Shown in pieces: positions 17,445 through 25,094 of a stretch of DNA of 64,000 nucleotides. Origin of the DNA: AC-32 sp035624425 (GTDB lineage Bacteria > Actinomycetota > Thermoleophilia > Gaiellales > Gaiellaceae); the NCBI GenBank assembly GCA_035624425.1, contig DASPRN010000087.1, positions 12,194 through 76,193 of the forward strand, in the 5' to 3' direction. The notes below the pieces were generated by a model, which was not told the origin of the DNA, did not search any database, and worked only from the letters and a program-made list of their open reading frames with translations. Position numbers and translations under genes: made by a program. Each line of letters begins with the position of its first letter. Positions within the stretch are counted from its first letter, which is position 1.

Positions 17445-18307
17445 CAGATGCCGAGGCGCTCGAGCATGGCCTCGTCCTGTCGCCACTTCGGTCTCGCCTT
17501 CACGGTCAGCTCGAGGAAGATCGTGTGGCCGAGCAGCTGCTCGATCTCCGGCCGCGCCCTCGTCCCGATCTGCTTCACGACCGAGCCGCCCTTGCCGACC
17601 ACGATCTGCTTCTGGGAGTCGGTCTCGACGAACACGGTCGCGCGGACGGCGGTGTCGGTCAGCTCCTCGACCTCGACCGAGATCGCGTGCGGGACCTCCT
17701 CGCGGGTGAGCTGGAGCGCCTTCTCGCGGACGAGCTCGGCGATCTGCGTCTCGAGCGGGAGGTCGGTGCGACGGTCGACCGCATAGAGCGGCGGTCCTTC
17801 GGGCAGTAGCTCGACGAGCTCGTCGCGGAGCGGGTCGATCCCGTCGCCGGTGAGCGCGCTGACCGGGTGGAGTGCGTGGAAGTCGCCGAGCCGCGCCGCC
17901 CGGGCCATCTGCTCGGCGACGTGGCCCGGCTTGAGGCGGTCGACCTTGTTCAGGGCGATCACAACCGGCACGCCGAGACCGAAGATCCGTTCGGCGATGA
18001 AGCGGTCGCCTGCGCCGATCCGCTCGCGTGCGGAGAGAACGAAGAGGACCGCCTCGACGTCCTCGAGCGAGCGGTCGACCGTGCGCTGCATCCGCTCGGT
18101 GAGCGGATCAAGCGGACGCTGGAAGCCCGGCAGGTCGGTGAGCGCGAGCTGGTAGTCGCCGGCGCTCTCGTTCGTGCCGTTGGCGATCCCGACGACCCGC
18201 CGCCGGGTGGTCTGAGGCTTGTCGGACACAATGGCCACCTTGCCCCCGGCGAGCGCGTTGACGAGCGTCGACTTCCCGACGTTGGGCCGCCCGGCGACCG
18301 CGGCCAC
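17444..18307 (-). CDS. era: GTPase Era
   Basis: 287 residues from the GTG at MAAVAGRPNVGKS, selected because GAGGAG precedes it; a TTG at 18319 and another at 18418 are alternatives. G1 GRPNVGKST, G3 DLPG, G4 NKVD and G5 SAL are clear, followed by the KH domain with GKGGSVVKQIGTRARPEIEQLL. Era binds the 3' end of 16S rRNA and aids 30S assembly. It belongs to the phoH-ybeY-dgkA-cdd-era block seen in many Gram-positives. A phased-repeat site (F) lies upstream. Confidence 0.93.
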   Translation of the reverse strand: MAAVAGRPNVGKSTLVNALAGGKVAIVSDKPQTTRRRVVGIANGTNESAGDYQLALTDLPGFQRPLDPLTERMQRTVDRSLEDVEAVLFVLSARERIGAGDRFIAERIFGLGVPVVIALNKVDRLKPGHVAEQMARAARLGDFHALHPVSALTGDGIDPLRDELVELLPEGPPLYAVDRRTDLPLETQIAELVREKALQLTREEVPHAISVEVEELTDTAVRATVFVETDSQKQIVVGKGGSVVKQIGTRARPEIEQLLGHTIFLELTVKARPKWRQDEAMLERLGI

Positions 18308-18388
18308 GCCACTCCTCAACAGGGCCGCCCCCCACCCAGGGTGGGGCTTACCACCCGCCTCCCTCTGGGAGGAGCGTAGCTCCGAAAA

Positions 18389-18427
18389 GCGCACATGGGT
18401 CTGACCTGTTTGTGACAATGCTGTGAC
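18389..18427. promoter_or_regulatory. Phased hexamer site F (four hexamers, 11-bp phase)
   Basis: On plus the hexamers GCGCAC, TCTGAC, TGTGAC, TGTGAC start at 18389, 18400, 18411 and 18422, exactly 11 bp apart. Read on minus the last two are GTCACA-GCATT-GTCACA, which resembles the direct repeats bound by MtrA-type regulators. It lies between cdd and era, about 80 nt upstream of the chosen era start. Role inferred. Confidence 0.55.
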
Positions 18428-18473
18428 TCTTCGGGGCCCAGACGCGAGCCATCCGGCGGCTGCGCGTGTGGCC

Positions 18474-18842
18474 TCAGCTCAGGTCCCACGTCTCGGGCAG
18501 CAGCTCGGCGGGCGTGTACGAGACGATCTCTCCCGTGCGGTTGCGGAACGTGACCCGGTCGAGCCGGAACTCGTACAGCCACTGGCGGCAGCCGCCGCAC
18601 GGCGAGACGGTGATCGCGATGGCCTCCAGGTCACCGGGCCGGCAACCGCCCTCCACGACCGCCCGTGCCAGCGCCGTTCGCTCGGCGCAGATCCCGAGCG
18701 GGTACGACGCGTTCTCGACGTTCACGCCCTCGAACACGCGGCCGTCTCGCGCGAGCACGGCCGCTCCGACCAGGTAGTTCGAGTACGGCGCGTACGCCCG
18801 CTCGGCCACCGCCGCCGCCCGCTCGTAGAGCTCGTCCGTCAT
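18474..18842 (-). CDS. cdd: Cytidine deaminase
   Basis: 122 residues; converts cytidine or deoxycytidine to uridine forms in pyrimidine salvage. The zinc site is Cys in GICAERTAL (with catalytic Glu in the CAE motif) and the pair in SPCGGCRQWL, the homotetrameric Gram-positive pattern. N-terminal APYSNYLVGAAV matches the family. Its ATG overlaps the stop of the upstream kinase-phosphatase gene (ATGA). Usual genomic place next to era. Confidence 0.95.
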   Translation of the reverse strand: MTDELYERAAAVAERAYAPYSNYLVGAAVLARDGRVFEGVNVENASYPLGICAERTALARAVVEGGCRPGDLEAIAITVSPCGGCRQWLYEFRLDRVTFRNRTGEIVSYTPAELLPETWDLS

Positions 18843-19564
18843 GTGAAGAGCTGGAACACGGCCAGCGTGACGAGCGCACCGAGGACACCGCCATAGGTGA
18901 CCTCGAGCGCGGAGTGGATCCCGGCTTCGACACGTGTCTGCGCCACGAGCAACGCCATGATGAACGTCAGCGAAGAGATCAGAAAGCGGTGCGAGCCGCT
19001 GACGATGAGCGTCGCGGCCATCCAGCCCGCGAACGCGACCGCGGCGTGACCGGACGGAAGGCCTCCCCGCAGCGGCCGGCCGCGGCCCGTGTAAGCCTTC
19101 GCGGCGATGACGATGATCACGGTGACGACGAGCGCAATCAGCGTCACCTGCGCCGGCGCGTCGCGGAGACGGTCGAGTAGCCGCGAGCTGCGGTTCGCGA
19201 TCTCCCCCGAGAAGACGAGGTAGCCGATCGCGATCGCGTTCACGGTCGCGATCAGGACCGCGCCCGCGGCGACGTCCTTCGCGAGCTTCGCCAAGGGGTC
19301 GAACGAGGTTGTGGCGACGTCGATCGCCTGCTCCAGCGCCGAGTTGATCATCTCGGTGATGAAGACGAAGGCGATCGCAAGCAGCAGGGCGATCAGCTCG
19401 AGCTTCGAGACGCCGACCCCGACCGCGGCCACCAGCACGACGACCGCGGCCAGGAGGTGGATCCGCATGTTCCGCTGCGTGCGGACGACGTGGATGATCC
19501 CTTCGACCGCAAAGTTGAAGCTCTCGAGCAGCGTCCGCGCGCGGCGGTGGGTCAGTCGCTCCAT
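18839..19564 (-). CDS. Fusion of DgkA-type lipid kinase and PAP2 phosphatase
   Basis: 241 residues, membrane embedded. Residues 1-125 form a diacylglycerol/undecaprenol kinase domain with the catalytic ITEMINSALEQ (Glu71, Asn74, Glu78). Residues 135-241 are a PAP2 domain: KAYTGRGRP (156-164), PSGH (170-173) and TRVEAGIHSALE (210-221), with Glu in place of the usual final Asp. One polypeptide thus has a kinase and a phosphatase for lipid carriers, possibly cycling undecaprenol and its phosphate for the cell wall. It overlaps ybeY by 13 nt and cdd by 4. Confidence 0.9.
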   Translation of the reverse strand: MERLTHRRARTLLESFNFAVEGIIHVVRTQRNMRIHLLAAVVVLVAAVGVGVSKLELIALLLAIAFVFITEMINSALEQAIDVATTSFDPLAKLAKDVAAGAVLIATVNAIAIGYLVFSGEIANRSSRLLDRLRDAPAQVTLIALVVTVIIVIAAKAYTGRGRPLRGGLPSGHAAVAFAGWMAATLIVSGSHRFLISSLTFIMALLVAQTRVEAGIHSALEVTYGGVLGALVTLAVFQLFT

Positions 19565-19929
19565 CGCGCCTCCCGGCTCTCCATCTCGGGCCCGTGGTCG
19601 TAGCCGAGGAGGTGCAGGACGCCGTGCACGAGCGGCCGCCGCCAGGCGTCCCCGACGACCTGGGGACAGAGCACAGCGTCCCCGAGCTGGCGTGGAGGGC
19701 CGGCCTCGAGCTCGTCGCGTGCGTCGATCGGGAACGAGAGCACGTCTGTCACCTCGTCGACCCCGAGGTGGTCGCGCTTCAATTCCCGCATCTCCTCCGG
19801 GCCGACGAAGTGCAGGCCGAGCTCGCCGTCGTCGACGCCCTCCTCGGCGAGCACCAGGCGGGCGAGCGCGACGGCGGCGTCCGCCTCGATCTCGATGCCG
19901 CTGCGGTTTGCCACCTCGACCGCGACCAT
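19552..19929 (-). CDS. ybeY: Endoribonuclease YbeY
   Basis: 125 residues; a metal-dependent RNase for 16S rRNA 3' maturation and ribosome quality control. The zinc motif HGVLHLLGYDH (HxxxHxxxxxH) lies near the C-terminus and ELKRDHLGVDEVTDVLSFP is the conserved centre. It starts 2 nt after the phoH stop and overlaps the lipid kinase gene. The phoH-ybeY pair is nearly universal in this kind of cluster. Confidence 0.94.
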   Translation of the reverse strand: MVAVEVANRSGIEIEADAAVALARLVLAEEGVDDGELGLHFVGPEEMRELKRDHLGVDEVTDVLSFPIDARDELEAGPPRQLGDAVLCPQVVGDAWRRPLVHGVLHLLGYDHGPEMESREARWSD

Positions 19930-19931
19930 CC

Positions 19932-20891
19932 CTAGCGACGGCGCTGCGTGCCCGTCTCTTCTGCGTGCAGCTTGTAGGCCTCGACGATCCTCTGCACGAG
20001 CCGGTGACGCACGACATCCTCGTGGCCGAAGCGAACGAAGGAAATCCCGTCGATCGAGCCGAGGATGTCCTGTACGTGGATCAGGCCCGACGCCTGCTCG
20101 CGTGGAAGGTCGACCTGCGTGATGTCGCCGGTAACGACCATCTTCGAGCCGAAGCCGAGGCGCGTCAGGAACATCTGCATCTGCTCGGGGCTCGTATTCT
20201 GCGCCTCGTCGAGGATGATGAACGAGTCGTTGAGCGTGCGCCCGCGCATGAACGCGAGCGGCGCGACCTCGATCGTGCCCTTTTCCATGTACGCGGCGAG
20301 CCGGTCGGGGTCGAGCATGTCGTAGAGTGCGTCGTAGAGCGGGCGCAGGTACGGATCGACCTTCGCGAGCATGTCACCGGGCAGGAAGCCGAGCCGCTCG
20401 CCGGCCTCGACGGCGGGGCGCGTCAGGATGATCCGGCCGACCTCGCGGTCAGAGAGCGCGGCGACGGCGAGGGCCATCGCCAGGTAGGTCTTGCCGGTCC
20501 CCGCCGGGCCAATCGCAAAGGTGACGGTGTGCCGGCGGATGCCGTCGACGTAGCGTTTCTGGTTGACCGTCTTCGGCGAGATCTTCTTGCCGCGATGGCG
20601 CCAGACAACGTCCTCGAACACCTCGCGCAGATCCTCGGCCTGGGCGAGCGCGGCAAGCACCGCGTCGACGGTGGCCGGGTCGATCTCGTGCCCGCCCTCG
20701 ACGAGCTCGCCGAGCTCGTCGATCACCGCCCGCGCCTGGGCGACATCCGGGTCCGAGCCCTCGATCGTCAGGCGGTTGCCGCGGAGCAGGATCGTGCAAC
20801 GGAGCCGGTCGCGGAGCGCATCGAGCACGCCGTCGCCGACGGTCGCGAGCTCGGCCGCCACGTCGTTGGATACGGAGAGAACCTCCTGCAT
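19932..20891 (-). CDS. PhoH-like ATPase (YbeZ)
   Basis: 319 residues from the ATG at MQEVLSVSND; the longer frame from 20951 would run through a phased repeat and is not preferred. Walker A AIGPAGTGKTYLA, Walker B FIILDEAQNTSPEQM and the sensor VTGDITQVDLP identify the PhoH domain; the N-terminal ~100 residues form the usual KH-like region. It is thought to work with YbeY in RNA metabolism. Site B and the 43-bp element are directly upstream. Confidence 0.93.
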   Translation of the reverse strand: MQEVLSVSNDVAAELATVGDGVLDALRDRLRCTILLRGNRLTIEGSDPDVAQARAVIDELGELVEGGHEIDPATVDAVLAALAQAEDLREVFEDVVWRHRGKKISPKTVNQKRYVDGIRRHTVTFAIGPAGTGKTYLAMALAVAALSDREVGRIILTRPAVEAGERLGFLPGDMLAKVDPYLRPLYDALYDMLDPDRLAAYMEKGTIEVAPLAFMRGRTLNDSFIILDEAQNTSPEQMQMFLTRLGFGSKMVVTGDITQVDLPREQASGLIHVQDILGSIDGISFVRFGHEDVVRHRLVQRIVEAYKLHAEETGTQRRR

Positions 20892-20942
20892 TCCGGGCTC
20901 AGTGTAGGCGCTCCACCGGGCCACACCGCCCCCCCCGGAAAC

Positions 20943-20959
20943 GTCACACATTCGGCACG
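20943..20959 (-). promoter_or_regulatory. Phased hexamer site B
   Basis: On minus: CGTGCC-GAATG-TGTGAC. The 11-bp phase extends upstream with TGGCAC and CCGCAC, matching site A base for base in several positions (GCGTG spacer). It lies ~50 nt upstream of the phoH ATG. Regulatory role inferred from recurrence. Confidence 0.5.
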
Positions 20960-20988
20960 GTCCCGTGCCACACGCGTGCGGATTTGCT

Positions 20989-21031
20989 CGATACGATCGC
21001 CTCGGGGAGGAGGTTGGGCGTGCCGTAAACA
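20989..21031. repeat. 43-bp intergenic element, copy B
   Basis: It differs from copy A (13037-13079) at a single base. It sits between the yqeY stop side and phoH, i.e. upstream of phoH on minus. The same GGGGAGGAGG plus GTG CCG TAA is present on plus. The order element-phased hexamers-gene is identical to that at copy A. Confidence 0.8.
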
Positions 21032-21061
21032 GCCCGCCCGACGGCTCGATGGTCGTGGCGG

Positions 21062-21505
21062 CTAGGCGAGCTTCTCTTTGACGAGCTGGCTGACGACGGA
21101 GCCGTCGGCTCGGCCCGAGACCTGGGGCATCACGTCGGCCATCACGCGCCCGAAGTCGCGCATGCTCGTCGCGCCGACCTCGGCGATCGCGTCGTCGACG
21201 ATCTCCTCCAGGTCCTCCTCCGAGAGCGGCGCCGGCATGAACTCCTCCAGCACCGCGAGCTCCCGCTCCTCCGCCTCCGCCTGCTCCTCGCGTCCACCGG
21301 CACGGAAGCCTTCGGCCGCCTCGCGCCGGCGCTTCCGCTCCCGCTGCAGGACCTGCAGCTCTTCGTCGTCGTGGAGCGGCCGCTGCAGCTCCTTCTCGGC
21401 GCCGCGGAGGCTGGCGAGGATCAGGCGCAGGGTGTTCCGGCGCTCGGCGTCGCGCGCGACCATCGCATCCTTCAACTCGCCCTCGAGCCGCTCGATCAGG
21501 CTCAC
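21062..21505 (-). CDS. GatB/YqeY domain protein
   Basis: 147 residues. MSLIERLEGELKDAMVARDAERRNTLRLILASLRGAEKE is the typical YqeY start, and the C-terminal half (MRDFGRVMADVMPQVSGRADGSVVSQLVKEKL) matches the GatB tail fold. Related to the tRNA-binding end of GatB, but the free-standing protein has no proven role. It overlaps the HIT gene in ATGA, so it ends the lepA-to-yqeY transcript before the phoH promoter region. Confidence 0.92.
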   Translation of the reverse strand: MSLIERLEGELKDAMVARDAERRNTLRLILASLRGAEKELQRPLHDDEELQVLQRERKRRREAAEGFRAGGREEQAEAEERELAVLEEFMPAPLSEEDLEEIVDDAIAEVGATSMRDFGRVMADVMPQVSGRADGSVVSQLVKEKLA

Positions 21506-21831
21506 CCGGCCAACCCCCAGACCCGGCCGCCGAGGAGGTGCCAGTGCAGATGGAAGACCGTCTGGCCGGCGCCCTCGCCGACGTTGACGACGACGCGGTA
21601 GTCCTCGAGACCGGCGCTCCTCGCCGCCTCGGCGACGAATTCGAGCATCCGCTTGGCCTCGTCGGCCGGGAATTCGTAGATCTCGCGAAAGCTGGGAACG
21701 TGGCGCTCAGGGATCACGAGCAGGTGCGTCTCAGCCTTCGGGCTGATGTCGCGGATCGCGACGTACCCGTCTGCGGCGTGCACATGATCGCCCTCGCGAA
21801 CAAGCCGGCAGAAGAGGCAGTCGTCAGGCAG
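21502..21831 (-). CDS. HIT family nucleotide hydrolase, probable CTG start
   Basis: 109 residues from a CTG at 21831. The first GTG (21783) would remove the zinc motif DDCLFC. Upstream of CTG the frame stays open only seven codons and contains a perfect AGGAGG nine bases before it, so CTG is the most economical start. The histidine triad FHLHWHLLGG and HLLVIPERHV identify the family, which cleaves AMP or related nucleoside phosphoramidates. The start overlaps the end of mtaB by 8 nt. Confidence 0.85.
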   Translation of the reverse strand: MPDDCLFCRLVREGDHVHAADGYVAIRDISPKAETHLLVIPERHVPSFREIYEFPADEAKRMLEFVAEAARSAGLEDYRVVVNVGEGAGQTVFHLHWHLLGGRVWGLAG

Positions 21832-23011
21832 CGAGGATCCCCTCCTCCGTCACGGCCTCGCCGCGAACGGGCACGAGCTCGCCGACCCGCCCGCGAACGA
21901 GCCACGGCGAGTAGTCGTCGCCGTAGCCGCGACCCGGGCGGTCGACCAGCACGACGTCCTCGCGGCCGAGCTTCGACCGCCAGCGCTCCAGCGTCGCACG
22001 GCGAGAGCGCTCGCGCAGCCTGGCCCCCCGCTCTCGCTTCACCTCGCGAGGAACCGAATCGGCCAGCGCAGTTGCCGTTCCCGGGCGCGGCGAGTACGGA
22101 AAGACGTGGACCGAGGAGATGCCGGCCGCGTCGACCACCTCGAGCGTCCGGCGGAAGGCGGGCTCGTCCTCGCCGGGGAAGCCGACGATCACGTCGGTCG
22201 TCAGGTTGAAGTCGTCGAGCCCGGCGACCCGCCGCAGGTACGTGGACGCGTCGTAGCGCCGCCCCATCGCACGGAGAACTCCGTCGTCGCCCGACTGGAG
22301 CGGGACGTGCAGGTGGCGTGAGACCGTCGGCGTCTCGCGCAGCGCCCTGACGAGCTCGCCGCTCAGATGGTTCACCTCGAGCGAGGAGAGCCGCAGCCGC
22401 GCGAGTCCGGGAACCGCCCCGACCGCCCGCACCAGCCCGGCAAGCGAGCACCCTGCGACGCGGTCGCGGTAGCAGCCGAGATTGATACCGGTCAGGACGA
22501 CCTCGCGGTGGCCCTGGCGCACCCGCCGCCGCACCTCACCGAGAACGGCCTCGGCGCTGCGGCTCCGCGACGCCCCGCGGACGAGCGGGATCACGCAGAA
22601 GGCGCACGAGAAGCTGCAGCCGTCCTGCACCTTGACGAACGCCCGCACGCGGTCGAGCCCGGTCTCGGCCCGAACGCAGCCGATCGGGCCGACATCGCGG
22701 GCCACGAAGTCGGGCGTGTCCTCGCTGGGCCGCGAGACCACGACGACATTCTCCGGGAGCCCCGCGAACCCGTCCGCGTCGAGGTTGGCGCCACAGCCGG
22801 TCACGTAGACGCGCGTATGGGTCCGCGCGGCTCGGGCCGCGGCGTGGCGTGACTTGCGCACCGCCTCGTGGGTGACGCAACAGGTGTTCACGACAGCGAT
22901 CTCGCCGTGCTCGAGCTCTGAATGCCCATCGGCAAGCAGGCGCTCGCGGATCGCCTGGGCGTCGGCGTACGAGACCTTGCAGCCGAGAAAGCGCACCGAA
23001 AAACCGGCCAC
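21824..23011 (-). CDS. mtaB: tRNA N6-threonylcarbamoyladenosine(37) methylthiotransferase MtaB
   Basis: 395 residues. A UPF0004 domain (FLGCKVSYADAQAIRERL, NTCCVTHEA) is followed by the radical-SAM motif DGCSFSCAFCVIPLVRG (CxxxCxxC) and a C-terminal TRAM-like segment. It adds a methylthio group to t6A37 of tRNAs reading ANN codons. The UPF0004 cysteines that hold the second cluster are visible (LGC, NTCC). Placement after prmA is common. MiaB itself is less likely because of the short N-terminus and FLGCKV start. Confidence 0.9.
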   Translation of the reverse strand: MAGFSVRFLGCKVSYADAQAIRERLLADGHSELEHGEIAVVNTCCVTHEAVRKSRHAAARAARTHTRVYVTGCGANLDADGFAGLPENVVVVSRPSEDTPDFVARDVGPIGCVRAETGLDRVRAFVKVQDGCSFSCAFCVIPLVRGASRSRSAEAVLGEVRRRVRQGHREVVLTGINLGCYRDRVAGCSLAGLVRAVGAVPGLARLRLSSLEVNHLSGELVRALRETPTVSRHLHVPLQSGDDGVLRAMGRRYDASTYLRRVAGLDDFNLTTDVIVGFPGEDEPAFRRTLEVVDAAGISSVHVFPYSPRPGTATALADSVPREVKRERGARLRERSRRATLERWRSKLGREDVVLVDRPGRGYGDDYSPWLVRGRVGELVPVRGEAVTEEGILAA

Positions 23012-23023
23012 GGGGCTGGGACT

Positions 23024-23770
23024 CTACTCTGCGCGCCGAAACAGGTCGGCGGCCCATCCCTGTAGGACGCGCCGCTCGACGGCCTGGAAGCCGGCGAGCG
23101 CGGGCCGCTCCGACTCCAGGTAGCCGGAGGCGATGACGGCCCGGGTGGCCGCGTCCGGACGGAGCTGGGTGACCGAGGACTCGGAGATGTTGGCAACGAT
23201 CACGTCGACCGGCGGCAGTGCGCCGGCGAGCGCGTCGGCGGAGCTCAGCTCGAGCTCGACGCCGTTTGCGCGCGCGTTCCTGCTCGTCGCCGCGAGCGCT
23301 GCCGGGTCGTGGTCGACGGCGAGGACCGGCGCGAAGCCCAGCCGCGCGGCTGCGATCGCGATCACGCCGGAGCCGCAACCGACGTCCACGAGGCTCGACG
23401 GCTCGAGCTCGAGCAGGAGCTCCAGGCAAAGCCGGGTCGTCGCGTGCCCGCCTGTCCCGAAGGCTCGACCGGGGTCGATGACGACGGCCTCGAGCTCCGT
23501 CGGCGGCGTCTCCCAGGGCGGCCCGACCCAGAGGCGACCGACCTGGATCGGGCGATGGAAATCCCGCCAGCGCTTGTCCCAGCCGTCGTCGACGCGGGCC
23601 GACGACACCGTGCTGAAGGCCGCCCACACGCGCTCCTCGCCACCCGCGTCGGTGTAGGCGGCGAGCTCGATGCCGTCGGCGAGGTCGCGCTCCTCGAAGC
23701 CTTCGGGGAAGAGCTCGATCATCAGAGCACGCGCCGCCTCGGCCCGCTCGGCGGGGACCACGGCTGCCAC
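23024..23770 (-). CDS. prmA: Ribosomal protein L11 methyltransferase PrmA
   Basis: 248 residues. The SAM-binding segment LVDVGCGSGVIAIAAARLGF and the substrate motif VIDPGRAFGTGGHATTRLCL (FGTGxHxTT) are diagnostic of PrmA. VIVANISES is the NPPF-like catalytic strand. It trimethylates L11. It follows dnaJ by 14 nt, the usual order in Gram-positives. Confidence 0.93.
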   Translation of the reverse strand: MAAVVPAERAEAARALMIELFPEGFEERDLADGIELAAYTDAGGEERVWAAFSTVSSARVDDGWDKRWRDFHRPIQVGRLWVGPPWETPPTELEAVVIDPGRAFGTGGHATTRLCLELLLELEPSSLVDVGCGSGVIAIAAARLGFAPVLAVDHDPAALAATSRNARANGVELELSSADALAGALPPVDVIVANISESSVTQLRPDAATRAVIASGYLESERPALAGFQAVERRVLQGWAADLFRRAE

Positions 23771-23784
23771 GCGGCGGAGCGGCC

Positions 23785-24900
23785 TCAGCGGAACGCGCTC
23801 TTCAGTCTCTGGAAGAACCCCTCGTCCCGGTACGTGTCGTCCCCCGCGCTCGCCTCGAACGACTCGAGCAGGGCCCGCTGTTCGTCGGTCAGGCGACGCG
23901 GGACCTGCACGTTCACGAGGATCCGCTGGTCACCGCGCCCGAAGCCCTGCAGGACCGGCATGCCGCGCCCGCGCAGGACGCGGACCTCGCCAGGCTGTGT
24001 GCCGGGCTCGAGCTCGAGCGCGTGGTCGCCGTCCAGCGTCGGGACCGAGAGCCTTGTCCCGAGCGCGGCCTGGGTCATCGTCAGGTCGACGGTCGAGACG
24101 ATGTCGTTCCCCTCGCGCACGAACCTCGGGTCCGGGCTGATCCGCACCTGGACGTAGAGGTCGCCCGAACGCCCGCCGAGTGCGCCGGCATGGCCTTCGC
24201 CGGAAACGCGGATCTGCTGGCCGTCGTGGATCCCCGGCGGGATCTCGACCTCGAGCTTGCGCTCTTCGACCACGTGGCCCGACCCCCCACACTCGGCGCA
24301 GGGATGCTCTACCACGCGGCCGGCTCCACCGCATTGGGGACAGGTCTGCGAGCGGACGAACTCGCCGAACGCGGTCCGCGACACGTGCTGCAGGCGCCCG
24401 GCGCCGCCGCAGGTCGGACAGGGCACGGGCTCGGTTCCGGGCTCGGCGCCGCCACCCCCGCAGGTCGCGCAGGAGACGGTGACCGGGAAGGGGACGTCCC
24501 GCTTCGTTCCCTTCGCAGCCTCGGCGAGCTCGATCTCCACCTGGGCCGCGACATCCGCGCCGCGCGCCCGGCGCGGCCTGGTCGACACGCCGAAGAGGTC
24601 GTCGCCGAAGAAGGCGGCGAACAGGTCGGAGAGGCTGCCGAAGTCGAAGCTCGACGGCGTGAAGCCGCCGCTCCGCAGGCCGGCGTGGCCGAAGCGGTCG
24701 TAGAGCTCGCGCGTCTCGCGCTTGGAGAGCACCTCGTAGGCCTCGACGACCTCGCGGAAGCGCTCCTCGGCGTCCGGCTCGGAAGAGACGTCGGGATGGA
24801 GCTCGCGCGCCTGCCGGCGAAAGGCCTTCTTGATCTCCGCCTCGTCCGCGGAACGCGATACGCCGAGCAGCTCGTAGTAGTCACGCTGGGTGGAGGCCAT
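23785..24900 (-). CDS. dnaJ: Chaperone DnaJ
   Basis: 371 residues with all type I parts: J domain with HPD at 35-37, a Gly/Phe-rich stretch (73-100), four zinc repeats with cysteines at 144/147, 161/164, 187/190 and 201/204, and C-terminal substrate domains. It stimulates DnaK. It lies downstream of hrcA after a 194-nt gap with hairpin repeats; dnaK and grpE are not in the window. Confidence 0.95.
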   Translation of the reverse strand: MASTQRDYYELLGVSRSADEAEIKKAFRRQARELHPDVSSEPDAEERFREVVEAYEVLSKRETRELYDRFGHAGLRSGGFTPSSFDFGSLSDLFAAFFGDDLFGVSTRPRRARGADVAAQVEIELAEAAKGTKRDVPFPVTVSCATCGGGGAEPGTEPVPCPTCGGAGRLQHVSRTAFGEFVRSQTCPQCGGAGRVVEHPCAECGGSGHVVEERKLEVEIPPGIHDGQQIRVSGEGHAGALGGRSGDLYVQVRISPDPRFVREGNDIVSTVDLTMTQAALGTRLSVPTLDGDHALELEPGTQPGEVRVLRGRGMPVLQGFGRGDQRILVNVQVPRRLTDEQRALLESFEASAGDDTYRDEGFFQRLKSAFR

Positions 24901-24940
24901 TGGGAACCAAGCCTAGCTCCGCGCTCAGGCGTCGCCTTCC

Positions 24941-25046
24941 AGGCATCGCTTGCGATGCCTGCCCTCTAGGCGCCTAGCTCACTTCCCCACGCCCGCAGGC
25001 ATCGCTTGCGATGCTTGCCCTCAGGATGTGCGGCTTCGCCGCGCAT
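24941..25046. repeat. Three hairpin-forming repeats between hrcA and dnaJ
   Basis: AGGCATCGC-TT-GCGATGCCT (24941-24960) is a perfect 9-bp inverted repeat. A near copy, ending GCTT, is at 24997-25016. A third unrelated hairpin (GGATGTGCGGC, TTC, GCCGCGCATCC) covers about 25023-25047. The first two share flanking TGCCCTC. They may act as terminators or stabilisers between hrcA and dnaJ, or be REP-like elements. No CIRCE operator is seen in the gap. Confidence 0.75.
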
Positions 25047-25094
25047 CCGTCTGAAATGACCGGTCGACAGCGTCGCCGCTAGGGGCCGAGCTCA

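Noticed and set aside
24901..25094. CIRCE operator next to hrcA/dnaJ
   Set aside because: No TTAGCACTC/GAGTGCTAA inverted repeat was found there or upstream of hrcA.
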